Positions 1 through 8,486 of a DNA stretch of 64,000 nt are shown here, piece after piece. The notes under the pieces were generated by a model, which made no database searches, was not told where the DNA came from, and worked only from the letters and a program-made list of their open reading frames with translations. This DNA comes from Oceanobacillus jeddahensis (GTDB lineage Bacteria; Bacillota; Bacilli; Bacillales; Amphibacillaceae): positions 1,240,001 to 1,304,000 of the forward strand of contig NZ_CCDM010000001.1 in NCBI RefSeq assembly GCF_000750635.1, in the 5' to 3' direction. Both the position numbers and the translations under genes were made by a program. Position 1 is the stretch's first letter, and each line of letters opens with the position of its first letter.

Positions 1-168
1 GTTACCTTACTTGCGTTTTATGAAGGCGGGTTGGTAAGTGTTACCGTTACTTTTGCAATGGCAATGGTCGGCGGATTATTGAATCGTTTCCTTGGTGTAG
101 GAATAGGGGTTCAATTTATGATATTCTATGGTTCCGGCTGGATTGTGACGACATTATTAGGAATGTAG
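1..168 (+). CDS. C-terminal end of an integral membrane protein (cut by window edge)
   Basis: The reading frame is open from the first base and ends at TAG 166-168, giving the last 55 residues of a protein. They are almost wholly hydrophobic and glycine-rich (segments around FAMAMVGGLLNRFLGVGIG and FMIFYGSGWIVTTLLGM), so they form one or two membrane segments near a C-terminus. A hairpin terminator follows about 80 bases later. It may be a permease belonging to the catabolic genes downstream, but too little is visible to name a family. Confidence 0.6.
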   Translation, partial: VTLLAFYEGGLVSVTVTFAMAMVGGLLNRFLGVGIGVQFMIFYGSGWIVTTLLGM

Positions 169-247
169 CAGTCGGTTTTATCCAACTGTATTCAGGGTAA
201 AAAAATAGAAAATTTCATAGCATAACTTTTATTTAATGTTTGATAGT

Positions 248-291
248 AAAACCACAGAAACGCTGGGAAAAAGCTGATTCTGTGGTTTTTT
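248..291 (+). terminator. Rho-independent terminator after the membrane protein
   Basis: Inverted repeat AAACCACAGAA / TTCTGTGGTTT followed by a T run. It closes the upstream transcription unit. Confidence 0.85.
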
Positions 292-482
292 AATGTTTTC
301 ATTTTTTTTAATACATTACAGACGGAAGAAATTAGCATTTTTGCTGCTGAAATTCTGCTTGTGAAATTGAAAGTGCAGCATAACTTTTTATTTCAGGCAT
401 ATCAAAAAAGATTAAAAGATAATATATAACAACAACTTAAAATATGTAAACAATATAATAATAGCAGTTCACTTTTAAAAGT

Positions 483-514
483 TTACTCACAGCAAGTGAA
501 CCAGCTGTGAGTAA
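483..514. promoter_or_regulatory. 11-bp inverted repeat upstream of the dehydrogenase operon
   Basis: Perfect arms TTACTCACAGC and GCTGTGAGTAA separated by 10 bases, with no following T run. It lies about 100 bases upstream of a consensus promoter, so an operator or activator site is more likely than a terminator. The rest of 292-615 is AT-rich and shows no coding potential. Confidence 0.45.
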
Positions 515-615
515 GGCAGAATACACAAAACGGTGAGCGTGTGAAACAGTTAAGCTTCTACAAAATTAACCTATATCAAAGGTTATATTTTGCACTCCAA
601 GCAGGAGAATTCAAT

Positions 616-644
616 TTGACAAACAATAAACAACAACATATAAT
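616..644 (+). promoter_or_regulatory. Consensus sigma-A promoter
   Basis: TTGACA at 616-621 and TATAAT at 639-644 with 17-bp spacing, about 50 bases upstream of the Gfo/Idh/MocA gene. Both hexamers match the consensus exactly. The surrounding sequence is a long AAT/AAC-rich tract. Confidence 0.8.
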
Positions 645-694
645 AATAAATAACAATAATATAAATAATAAATAATAACGAAGAGGTGCTGGAT

Positions 695-1714
695 ATGGAT
701 AGTAAAATTGGTGTATGTGTTATTGGAGCAGGCCGGGCAGGATTACTTCATGCGAATAACTATAGAAGAAATGTACCGAATGCAAAATTGGTTGCAGTCG
801 TTGATCCAAATGAAGAAAACGTAAAGCATGCCGTTAAAGAATTAGAAATTGATAAATATTACTTAAACTATCAGGATGCTCTCCATGATGACGAAATAGA
901 TGCAGTTGTTATTGTAACTCCAACAAACTATCATAAAGAAATTGCTGTCGCAGCAGCTAATGCCGGAAAACATATATTCTGTGAAAAACCAATGGCTATA
1001 AATGAAGATGAATGCGATTACATGATAGAAGCTGCTCAAAAGAATAATGTAAAATTACAGATTGGTTTTATGAGAAGGTTTGATCAAAGCTTTAATTTAG
1101 CAAAAGAAGCAATTGAAAATGGTGAAATTGGTGATATCGTTTTAGTTAAATCATTGACAAGAGGACCAAGTGTACCACAGGAGTGGATGTACGATGTTGA
1201 GAGAAGTAATGGCCCGTTAGCAGAGGTGAATAGTCATGATATTGATACATTACGGTGGCTGACAGGTGGAGAGTTTAAAAGTGTTTATGCGATAGCAAAT
1301 AATTATAGATGCCAGGATATTAGCGAAAAATATCCGGATTTTTATGATAATGTCGTGCTGGTATCGGAGTTTGATAATGGGAAGCAAGGGGTAATAGACG
1401 GCTCTGTATCTGTGAAATACGGCTACGATGCAAGAGTAGAGATACTGGGTACAGAAGGAGTAATATTCGTCGGCGAAACCTACGATAAACAAATATCCGT
1501 ATGTAATGTTGAAACGGGTTCTAAACGACCGTTAACTAAAACATGGCGCTCCCTTTTTAAAGAGGCATATTTGGAAGAGGATATTGATTTTGTAAATTGT
1601 ATCATCGAAGACAGTGAACCTTCCGTTAATGGCCATGACGGTAAAATGGCTGTAAAAGTCGTAAATGCTGGAAATAAATCTATCAAAACCGGGGATAAAG
1701 TGATTTTAGATTAA
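695..1714 (+). CDS. Gfo/Idh/MocA family sugar or inositol dehydrogenase
   Basis: Cytosolic NAD(P)-dependent dehydrogenase of the myo-inositol 2-dehydrogenase type. The N-terminal Rossmann fold carries GAGRAG, and the family EKP motif (HIFCEKPMAIN) supplies the usual catalytic lysine. The C-terminal half is the alpha/beta substrate domain, and total length of about 339 residues is normal. The ATG at 695 is preferred over the in-frame GTG at 686 because GAAGAGGTG lies 6 bases before it. It is the first gene after a consensus sigma-A promoter and is followed by an alcohol dehydrogenase and a DeoR regulator, so it probably oxidises a polyol or sugar. The substrate cannot be read from the sequence. 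Confidence 0.85.
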   Translation: MDSKIGVCVIGAGRAGLLHANNYRRNVPNAKLVAVVDPNEENVKHAVKELEIDKYYLNYQDALHDDEIDAVVIVTPTNYHKEIAVAAANAGKHIFCEKPMAINEDECDYMIEAAQKNNVKLQIGFMRRFDQSFNLAKEAIENGEIGDIVLVKSLTRGPSVPQEWMYDVERSNGPLAEVNSHDIDTLRWLTGGEFKSVYAIANNYRCQDISEKYPDFYDNVVLVSEFDNGKQGVIDGSVSVKYGYDARVEILGTEGVIFVGETYDKQISVCNVETGSKRPLTKTWRSLFKEAYLEEDIDFVNCIIEDSEPSVNGHDGKMAVKVVNAGNKSIKTGDKVILD

Positions 1715-1770
1715 TTGCTTCCGAGGAAATAGTGATTTGCTAAAAATACGTGAAAAAGGGGATAATATCC

Positions 1771-2814
1771 ATGCTTTCTGCTAAAATGTATGATAAAGAA
1801 AATATAGAGGTTATTAAGGAAGAAATACCTGCAATAAGCGAAGATGAAATTCTGCTAAAAGTAAAATCAGCAGGGATATGTGGGACTGATCTAAGAATTT
1901 ATCGTAACGGTCATCCGGAAATTCATAAAGACTCTCCGAGAACGCTGGGACATGAATTCAGCGGAGTAATCGAAAAAGTAGGGAGCAGCGTAGACGGTTA
2001 TAAAAAAGGAATGAGAGTTGCAGCAGCTCCCAATATAGGCTGCGGAAAATGTGATATTTGTGTGAGCGGGAATCAACATTTATGTAAAGAATATAAAGCC
2101 ATTGGTGTCCAGCTGGACGGAGCCTTCGCTGAATACCTTAAGATACCTGCTAAAGCAATAAATTCCGGTAATATATCTGAACTCCCGGATCATGTATCTT
2201 TTGAAGAAGCATCTATTATAGAACCGCTGGCTTGCGTATATAGCGGAATTGAAAAATGCGAGATAAAACCGGGAGATGACGTGTTAATTATAGGTGCCGG
2301 CCCAATAGGAATTATGCATGCAATGCTTGCAAAGATTTCTGGAGCAGCCAACGTGTTTATTTCTAACCGTTCCACAAATAGATTAGAGATGGCAAAGGAA
2401 ATCGACAATTCCTTTATAACCATACCTAATTCGGATTTGAAACGGGAAATAGACCTGCAGACAAATGGGGAAGGAGTCGATGTATGTATTACGGCTTGCT
2501 CGTCTGCAGATGCGCAAACATTATCATTAGAATTAGTAAAGTTAAATGGCAGGATCAGCTTTTTTGGTGGATTGCCAAAAGGGAAAGAGAAAGTAGAATT
2601 AGATACAAATTTAATTCATTATAAGCAATTAACTATATTAGGTACGACAAAGGCAAGTAATGAACAATTTAGAAAAACCTTACATTTTATTTCGTCCGGG
2701 TTATTAGACGTAAAAAAATTAACAACAGGAAAATACCATTTAAATGATATCCATGATGCTTTTGAAGAGGCCATGAGCGGTAAAGGCTTAAAAACAGTAA
2801 TTGTTTATGATTAA
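1771..2814 (+). CDS. Zinc-dependent medium-chain alcohol/polyol dehydrogenase
   Basis: Medium-chain dehydrogenase of the sorbitol/threonine dehydrogenase type. Visible are the catalytic zinc ligands (Cys in AGICGTDLR, His-Glu in GHEFSG), the four-cysteine structural zinc loop CGKCDICVSGNQHLC and the nucleotide motif GAGPIGI. The length of 347 residues is normal. The start at ATG 1771 has AAAAGGGGAT about 9 bases upstream, whereas an earlier in-frame GTG lacks a good site. It lies 56 bases after the Gfo/Idh/MocA gene and only 2 bases before the DeoR frame, so the three are likely co-transcribed. The substrate is unknown; a keto-sugar/polyol pair is the likely type. Confidence 0.85.
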   Translation: MLSAKMYDKENIEVIKEEIPAISEDEILLKVKSAGICGTDLRIYRNGHPEIHKDSPRTLGHEFSGVIEKVGSSVDGYKKGMRVAAAPNIGCGKCDICVSGNQHLCKEYKAIGVQLDGAFAEYLKIPAKAINSGNISELPDHVSFEEASIIEPLACVYSGIEKCEIKPGDDVLIIGAGPIGIMHAMLAKISGAANVFISNRSTNRLEMAKEIDNSFITIPNSDLKREIDLQTNGEGVDVCITACSSADAQTLSLELVKLNGRISFFGGLPKGKEKVELDTNLIHYKQLTILGTTKASNEQFRKTLHFISSGLLDVKKLTTGKYHLNDIHDAFEEAMSGKGLKTVIVYD

Positions 2815-2816
2815 AC

Positions 2817-3620
2817 GTGAAGGGGGTGTACGAAATAGAAAAGGAAAAACCACTGTTTGCAGAAGAAAGAAAAAAACAAATAGTAGCGGTAATAAGAGAC
2901 AGGAAAAAAGTGACTGTACCATTCTTATGTGACTTTTTTAAAGTATCCCCTGCCACAATTAGAAATGATTTAGCAGAATTGGAAAATATAAAATTAATTA
3001 AAAGAACGCACGGTGGCGCGATTGATTTGTCACAAACCGGATATGAGCCGAGTTCCAACGAAAAAAAAGTTAAAAATCTTCATTTAAAAAAAGCAATTGC
3101 TAAAGAAAGCGTCAAATTCATTGAGGATAATGATATTATTATTCTTGATGCAGGTACCACCACCATAGAATTGGCAAAATTATTACATGGCTATTCCAAT
3201 CTCACAGTAGTTGTTAATGATATTACGATTGCGCAGTATCTGGAGAATATCGATGGTGTAAATATTATTCTGATCGGAGGGGCAATTAGAAAAAAACAAC
3301 ATTGTGCAGTAGGACCGATAGCATCAAAGATATTAAATGAATTAAGCGTGGATAAAGTATTTTTAGGAACGAATGGATTTACTTTGGAAAGAGGATGTAC
3401 GACACCGGATATGAATCAAGCAGAGATCAAAGAAATTATGGTGAAAATAGCGTCTAAGGTATTTGTACTGTGTGACAGCAGTAAGTTTGGGAATACGAGT
3501 TTTTCACAATTCGCTCCACCTTCACTTATTGATGTGCTTATTACCGACCATGAGGTTGAAAAGGATTATTATGAAAGCTTAACAAAAGAAATTCCTAAAA
3601 CGATTATTGCGTATGAATGA
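2817..3620 (+). CDS. DeoR family transcriptional regulator
   Basis: Sugar-phosphate-responsive repressor. The N-terminal helix-turn-helix (VSPATIRNDLAELE, then KRTHGGAI) is typical of DeoR. The C-terminal DeoRC sensor domain has the phosphosugar-binding signature DAGTTTIELAKLL and a GGAIRKK segment. It probably controls its own operon, whose enzymes it follows by 2 bases. The start is unclear: GTG 2817 relies on coupling to the upstream stop, GTG 2826 sits inside the Shine-Dalgarno sequence AAGGGGG, and the best-spaced codon is ATA at 2835. Length of about 260 residues is normal for any of these. Confidence 0.88.
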   Translation: MKGVYEIEKEKPLFAEERKKQIVAVIRDRKKVTVPFLCDFFKVSPATIRNDLAELENIKLIKRTHGGAIDLSQTGYEPSSNEKKVKNLHLKKAIAKESVKFIEDNDIIILDAGTTTIELAKLLHGYSNLTVVVNDITIAQYLENIDGVNIILIGGAIRKKQHCAVGPIASKILNELSVDKVFLGTNGFTLERGCTTPDMNQAEIKEIMVKIASKVFVLCDSSKFGNTSFSQFAPPSLIDVLITDHEVEKDYYESLTKEIPKTIIAYE

Positions 3621-3707
3621 ATATTTTGTAACGGAGGTTCGGAGAATAGAAGGTATTTACAATTATACTAAAATACTTCTCTTGAAATGGACTGGAGTCA
3701 AACAAAT

Positions 3708-3751
3708 AAAACAGTCACAATTCTGAAAATATGTGAGTTATGACTGTTTTA
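3708..3751 (+). terminator. Hairpin terminator after the DeoR gene
   Basis: Arms AAAACAGTCA and TGACTGTTTT with a 23-base loop, ending in a short T-rich tract. It would close the dehydrogenase/DeoR unit. No gene was found between here and the GntR gene at 4168. Confidence 0.6.
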
Positions 3752-3967
3752 TACTCCCGCCAAGCTGTAATGTAAATTATGCTGTTTTCCCAAATGTCTA
3801 TTTTTTTAATGTCACTTCATCTTTTTATATGAATAACGAGGAAAATGATATTTACGTATCAATCCCGAAAGTCCAAGTAATATGAAACATTATTATCCGC
3901 AAACGACGTTTTATTTTTTGCTGATATCGCCTTCGTCCAAGATATCTTGAAGAATAAAAATCATTAT

Positions 3968-3991
3968 GTTACTATGTAACGACAATGTTAC
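3968..3991. promoter_or_regulatory. Putative GntR operator (GTTAC / GTAAC repeats)
   Basis: GTTAC-TAT-GTAAC palindrome followed by a third GTTAC half-site, about 180 bases upstream of the GntR gene. The core TTACTATGTA recurs exactly in the operator-like region before the cupin isomerase gene near 6596. GntR proteins usually bind short GT/AC palindromes, so autoregulation is inferred. Confidence 0.5.
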
Positions 3992-4086
3992 TCAATTTGC
4001 CATTAAAGTAATGATTAACAATTTTTAAACGAGATAAGGGGAAGAGGCTTCTTTTATTGCCTTTTTCAAAGTAAATTGGTGAACAG

Positions 4087-4100
4087 TTAAAGCGTTACCA
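4087..4100. promoter_or_regulatory. Weak cre-like (CcpA) site
   Basis: TTAAAGCGTTACCA matches 12 of 14 positions of the cre consensus TGWNANCGNTNWCA. It lies upstream of the GntR gene, which fits catabolite control, but the match alone is weak. Confidence 0.3.
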
Positions 4101-4167
4101 TTAATGAGTGAATAAATGAAATGATGGGGCACCATCCAAATATTGTGGTAATAAAAGGAGTTTGAAA

Positions 4168-4926
4168 ATGGACGATAACGTATTAGAAAAATCAGGATTA
4201 GACAAAAATGTACCCATTCCTCTTTATTTTCAATTAAAAGAGCTTATTCTAAGAGAAATAAAGAATGGTGTTTATGAAGTTGGTAATACTATTCCGACAG
4301 AATTAGAGTTAAGCGAGCATTTTGAAATAAGCAGAACGACGGTCAGACAGGCGATAACGGAACTGGTGCAGGATGGCTGGCTTTATCGGGTGAAAAGTAA
4401 AGGGACTTTTGTAGCTAGGCCGAAAATTAATCAAAGCTTTGTACAAGCAATTGGTTCTTTTAACGAGCAGATGATTCAGGCTGGAAGGACACCAAGTACA
4501 GAAGTTCTTAAATTTGAAGTGGTGGATGCTACAGAAGAAATAGCAGAAGCATTGCAATTATCATTAGGTGATAAGGCGATCTATATCTATCGAAGAAGGT
4601 TTGCAGACGGTATACCCATTGTAATAGTCAGAACGTATTTGAGTTACGAAAAATGTAAGTTCATATTGGATCATGATTTGGAAAACGAATCTTTATACTC
4701 TGTATTATCTCGTAGCAATCAAACCAATGTTCACAAGATTAAAAGGCAAATTGAGGCATTAATTCCAAATAAAGAAGATATTCAATATCTGGATTTAACC
4801 CAAAAGCATGCTATCCAACAATTTAAATCAGTAGGATATAACGTATTTGACGAGCCTATTGAATATTCTACTGCTAGATATCGAGGAGATCAAAACACTT
4901 TTGAAGTGACTATTACAGCTGGTTAA
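4168..4926 (+). CDS. GntR family regulator, HutC subfamily (wHTH + UTRA)
   Basis: Ligand-responsive repressor. The winged helix spans about residues 15-80 (PIPLYFQLKELI, ISRTTVRQAITELVQDG, GTFVARPK). The rest is a UTRA sensor domain (about 95-245), which usually binds a sugar phosphate or a pathway intermediate. ATG 4168 is chosen because AAAGGAG ends 7 bases before it; the upstream in-frame TTG is too close. It precedes an FGGY kinase by 58 bases. Repeats sharing TTACTATGTA occur both upstream of it and upstream of the cupin gene, so it is the likely regulator of the whole 4168-13323 cluster. Confidence 0.9.
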   Translation: MDDNVLEKSGLDKNVPIPLYFQLKELILREIKNGVYEVGNTIPTELELSEHFEISRTTVRQAITELVQDGWLYRVKSKGTFVARPKINQSFVQAIGSFNEQMIQAGRTPSTEVLKFEVVDATEEIAEALQLSLGDKAIYIYRRRFADGIPIVIVRTYLSYEKCKFILDHDLENESLYSVLSRSNQTNVHKIKRQIEALIPNKEDIQYLDLTQKHAIQQFKSVGYNVFDEPIEYSTARYRGDQNTFEVTITAG

Positions 4927-4984
4927 GAAAGTTCATAACATGAGCTTTTTTATAGATTATATATTTACATCAGGAGGGGAAATA

Positions 4985-6496
4985 ATGAAATATATAGTAG
5001 CACATGATATTGGTACATCTGGAAATAAGGCAAGTTTATTTTCAGAAGAGGGAAAGCTGATTGGCAGTGAGGTTTCTAATTATGAGACGAAGTATTTTGA
5101 TGGGAATTCTGTAGAACAGAATGCTCAGGACTGGTGGGACGCAGTATGTGACTCGACCAAGCGAATGCTGGATGAGTATAAAATTAATCCGGATGATATA
5201 GCTGCAATTAGCTTTAGTGGTCAAATGATGGGATGTTTATGCGTGGACGAGTCCATAACGCCATTGCGAAATGCCATTATTTGGGCTGACCAGAGAGCAA
5301 CGAAACAGGCAGAAGAGATTGGACAACATATCTCACAAAAGGATTTTTATAACATTGTCGGTCATATGAATACGCCTTCATACGGTGTACAGAAATTAAT
5401 GTGGATAAAAGAGAATGAACCGGATGTTTATCAGAAAACGTATAAGGCATTAAATGCAAAGGATTTTATTATTGCTAAACTAACCGGAAATGTCTATACA
5501 GATTATTCTGATGGTAATAGCTTTGCTTGTTTTGATTTAAAAAACTTAAAATGGTCTGATGAAATAATCGGTTATGCTGGTATAGATAAAGAAAAGCTGC
5601 CTGAGTTAAAACCTTCCACTTTTATAGCTGGAGGCGTTTTAGAAGAAGCAGCGAAGGAAACTGGACTTGCTGTAGGTACGCCAGTTGTAGTTGGAGCAGG
5701 AGATGGAGTTACGGCGAGTGTGGGAGCAGGATCTATTGAACCTGGCAGGACATATTGTTCTTTAGGGACGTCAGCTTGGGTAACAACAACAACGAAAGAA
5801 CCTGTATTTTCAGATGATATGAACACGGTTACATGGGCGCATGCAGTACCAGGATATTATGCACCGAATGGAACCATGCAAACAGCCGGAGGAGCAATGG
5901 GATGGCTGAAAGAACAAGTAGCCAAGTATGAATCCTATTTAGCGGATCAAAATGACGCCTCTGCGTATGAATATATTAATGAACAAATAGAATCAGCCCC
6001 AGTAGGTTCAAATAATTTAATATTTTTACCATATTTACTAGGCGAACGTGCACCAAGATGGGATGAAAATGCGAAAGGTGCTTTTGTTGGTATAAAAGCA
6101 GAAACCACGAGAGCAGAGATGATGAGAAGTGTCATGGAGGGAGTTACCTTAAACCTTTCCATTATCTTGGAGGAGTTAAGGAAAGAAATTGAGATAAATG
6201 AGTTAACCGTTGTAAGTGGTGGAGCTAAAAGCTCTGTATGGAGACAAATAATGGCAGATATATTTGATGTAAAGTTAAATACACCTGAAGTATTGGAAGA
6301 AGCGAGTTCGATGGGAGCAGCAATCATTGGAGGAGTAGGAGCTGGAGTCTACAAAGATTTTACCGTGATTGATGATTTCTTGAAGATCAACAGTGTTACT
6401 ACACCAAATTCAGAAAACAACGAAAGATATAATAAAATAAAAGAGCTGTTTGACGAAATATATTTTGCTCTGAAACCTGTGTTTCCTAAATTTTAA
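4985..6496 (+). CDS. FGGY family carbohydrate kinase (xylulokinase-like)
   Basis: ATP-dependent sugar kinase of the xylulokinase/gluconokinase family. The N-terminal FGGY domain starts with the phosphate motif HDIGTSGNKAS, and the C-terminal domain contains GAGDGVTASVG (catalytic aspartate), SLGTSAWV and VSGGAKSSVWRQ. Length of 503 residues is normal. AGGAGGGG just upstream decides ATG 4985 over an in-frame ATG 45 bases earlier. It is co-directional with the GntR gene and precedes a strong operator-like region. The substrate cannot be fixed by sequence; D-xylulose, another ketose or a sugar acid are all possible. Confidence 0.88.
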   Translation: MKYIVAHDIGTSGNKASLFSEEGKLIGSEVSNYETKYFDGNSVEQNAQDWWDAVCDSTKRMLDEYKINPDDIAAISFSGQMMGCLCVDESITPLRNAIIWADQRATKQAEEIGQHISQKDFYNIVGHMNTPSYGVQKLMWIKENEPDVYQKTYKALNAKDFIIAKLTGNVYTDYSDGNSFACFDLKNLKWSDEIIGYAGIDKEKLPELKPSTFIAGGVLEEAAKETGLAVGTPVVVGAGDGVTASVGAGSIEPGRTYCSLGTSAWVTTTTKEPVFSDDMNTVTWAHAVPGYYAPNGTMQTAGGAMGWLKEQVAKYESYLADQNDASAYEYINEQIESAPVGSNNLIFLPYLLGERAPRWDENAKGAFVGIKAETTRAEMMRSVMEGVTLNLSIILEELRKEIEINELTVVSGGAKSSVWRQIMADIFDVKLNTPEVLEEASSMGAAIIGGVGAGVYKDFTVIDDFLKINSVTTPNSENNERYNKIKELFDEIYFALKPVFPKF

Positions 6497-6542
6497 GTTT
6501 GTAAGAATTCTTTATTAAATAGTTTATATATGGTTCAAATCT

Positions 6543-6556
6543 TGAAAACGTTATAT
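6543..6556. promoter_or_regulatory. cre-like (CcpA) site before the cupin isomerase operon
   Basis: TGAAAACGTTATAT matches 12 of 14 cre positions. Together with the repeats at 6591-6625 it lies in a 286-base gap without any gene, which looks like a control region. Confidence 0.4.
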
Positions 6557-6590
6557 AAATATATTATAATTTTAAATGAAAGGAATATAT

Positions 6591-6625
6591 CTACATTACT
6601 ATGTAGTAACAAAGCTACATAGTAT
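6591..6625. promoter_or_regulatory. Putative GntR operator: overlapping inverted repeats
   Basis: TACTATGTAG and CTACATAGTA form a perfect 10-bp inverted repeat with an 8-base spacer. A further CTACAT lies just upstream, making three alternating half-sites. The ten bases TTACTATGTA are shared with the site upstream of the GntR gene. Binding by that regulator is inferred. Confidence 0.6.
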
Positions 6626-6782
6626 CAAATGAGAGCTGGTGATCTTTAAGAGATTGGTTGTATTAGAGCATTTTAAGATGTTCTTACAGTAAAGCATTTT
6701 ATACAGCAAAGTGTAGATATTTTATGTGAAATGAAAGATAAAATGATGATTGAAATAACTAATTCAGTGAGGTGCAAAGAAT

Positions 6783-7361
6783 ATGACAAATAACGTAAAT
6801 CCTTTTACACTATTTTTTGATTTAGCGAACGGAAAGTCGAATGAAAAAGAATCTAGCAAGCGTTATGTATCAAATATGAAAGGAATATTTCATAATGAAG
6901 CTGCTCTTCAGCAAGTAGTGGATGAAGAAGACCGGCTAGTTTATGAATTCTATGAGCTTGATTTACCACAAACAGAAGGAAATATTCTTTTTGGAACAAG
7001 TATTGTTTACCCGGGTAAAGTTGGTGATGAATATAACATGACAAAAGGACATTTTCATACAATATTGGACACTGGCGAAGTCTATTATTGTATCAGCGGA
7101 CAAGGACTTCTGCTTATGGAAAACCCGGAAGGAGATTGGGACACAGGTGAATTTAAACCTGGAAATGCCGTTTATACACCAGGAAGATATGCTCACCGGA
7201 GTATTAATACCGGCGATGAACCATTAGTTACTTTCTTTGCTTTCCGGGCAGATGCTGGACATGATTATGGAACCATTGAAACAAAAGGTTTCCGCAAGTT
7301 AGTAGTCGAAAGAGATGGAAAACCGGAAGTTATTGATAATCCGAATTGGAAGGATAACTAA
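6783..7361 (+). CDS. Cupin-type glucose-6-phosphate isomerase family protein
   Basis: Member of the archaeal-type (cupin) phosphoglucose isomerase family, unrelated to classical Pgi. The single double-stranded beta-helix carries the metal motif TKGHFHTILDTGEVYYCISG (two His, one Glu) and a further His in GRYAHRSIN, which would hold Fe/Mn. The 192 residues match the family. A GAGGTG site precedes the ATG. It heads the run of catabolic genes behind the operator region, and an aldose-ketose isomerisation of a phosphosugar other than glucose-6-phosphate is plausible. The family call is firm; the substrate is inferred. Confidence 0.85.
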   Translation: MTNNVNPFTLFFDLANGKSNEKESSKRYVSNMKGIFHNEAALQQVVDEEDRLVYEFYELDLPQTEGNILFGTSIVYPGKVGDEYNMTKGHFHTILDTGEVYYCISGQGLLLMENPEGDWDTGEFKPGNAVYTPGRYAHRSINTGDEPLVTFFAFRADAGHDYGTIETKGFRKLVVERDGKPEVIDNPNWKDN

Positions 7362-7391
7362 GTTTAATTTCACCATATTTTTCGGGGGAGC

Positions 7392-7409
7392 AGCTTGAAC
7401 AAGCTTTTT
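7392..7409 (+). terminator. Short hairpin with T run after the cupin gene
   Basis: AGCTTG-AA-CAAGCT followed by TTTT. A second weak hairpin (GTGTAT/ATACAC) follows at 7425-7456. It may reduce read-through into the phosphotriesterase gene. Confidence 0.4.
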
Positions 7410-7518
7410 CAAGATTGCGATGAAGTGTATTGGGTATGAAATGACCTGATACACTCCCCGTACTTATGAAAGATTCCTAAATACTCCCGCTCGATGATGG
7501 AAGAAGGAGAGGATATCA

Positions 7519-8469
7519 ATGATTCAAACAGTGCAAGGCCATATTTATCCAGAACAATTAGGATTTTGTCACAGCCATGAACATCTGTTTTTAGCTGAAG
7601 GACAGCCTGCCAAATTAAATCCGGCATTGAGAATCGATGATTACGAAGCAACGATAGCTGAACTGGAAATGTTTCGATCGATAGGAGGACAGGCGATTGT
7701 AGATGCCCAGCCATTAGGAAGCGGTCGTATGGAAGCGGAATTAGCGGAAGCTTCTTTACAAACAGGCACGCATATTATTGCTTCAACGGGATTTCACAAA
7801 CTTGCTTTCTATCCAGATAATCATTGGATTCGTACTTTTTCAATGGAAGAACTCAAAGCGGTTTTTATTCATGAGCTGACGGCAGGAATGTATGTTGGAA
7901 CAGATTCACATCCGCCAAAAGAATATACAAATCATAAAGCAGGACAGATTAAGACAGCTATTGACGCGGAGAGAATGGCAGATCCGGATAAAAAGTGGTT
8001 TATTGCTGCAGCTCAGGCAAGTATAGAAACAGGAATGCCAATTATGTGCCATACGGAGACGGTGGAGCAGGGGATTTATTTAACAGACTTCTATTTAAAT
8101 GAAGGAGTCCCCCCTGAAAATATTATTGTCTGTCATTTAGATAGAAAACTGGATAACATTGAAGCTCATAAAAAAATAGCTGATAAAGGTTGTTTTGTAG
8201 AATATGACACCATCGGTCGGTTTAAATATCATGATGATGATTCAGAAATAAGCATGTTAAAGCAAATGCTGGAGTGGGGCTTTGAAGATTCTATTTTATT
8301 AGGGTTAGATACTACACGGCAGCGGTTGAAAAGCTATGGCGGGGAAATAGGGTTGGACTATATTACAGAAAACTTTATTCCTCATATGAAAAAATATGGG
8401 ATTTCAAATAATCATATCGACAAGTTTATGGTAAAGAACCCATCTATTGCATTTTCAAAAATAGATTAA
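7519..8469 (+). CDS. Phosphotriesterase-family metal hydrolase, probable sugar-lactonase
   Basis: TIM-barrel amidohydrolase of the phosphotriesterase-related family. All usual binuclear metal ligands are visible: HEH near the N-terminus (CHSHEHLF), the bridging lysine (GQIKTA), His in MCHTE, His in VCHLDR and Asp in GLDTTR. Several members of this family hydrolyse lactones, including phosphorylated sugar lactones. The neighbouring dehydrogenases and PTS make a lactone-opening step more likely than phosphotriester hydrolysis. AAGGAGAGG precedes the ATG. It is followed 17 bases later by the AroE-like gene. Family certain, reaction inferred. Confidence 0.85.
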   Translation: MIQTVQGHIYPEQLGFCHSHEHLFLAEGQPAKLNPALRIDDYEATIAELEMFRSIGGQAIVDAQPLGSGRMEAELAEASLQTGTHIIASTGFHKLAFYPDNHWIRTFSMEELKAVFIHELTAGMYVGTDSHPPKEYTNHKAGQIKTAIDAERMADPDKKWFIAAAQASIETGMPIMCHTETVEQGIYLTDFYLNEGVPPENIIVCHLDRKLDNIEAHKKIADKGCFVEYDTIGRFKYHDDDSEISMLKQMLEWGFEDSILLGLDTTRQRLKSYGGEIGLDYITENFIPHMKKYGISNNHIDKFMVKNPSIAFSKID

Positions 8470-8486
8470 TAAGGAGGAGGAACAGG

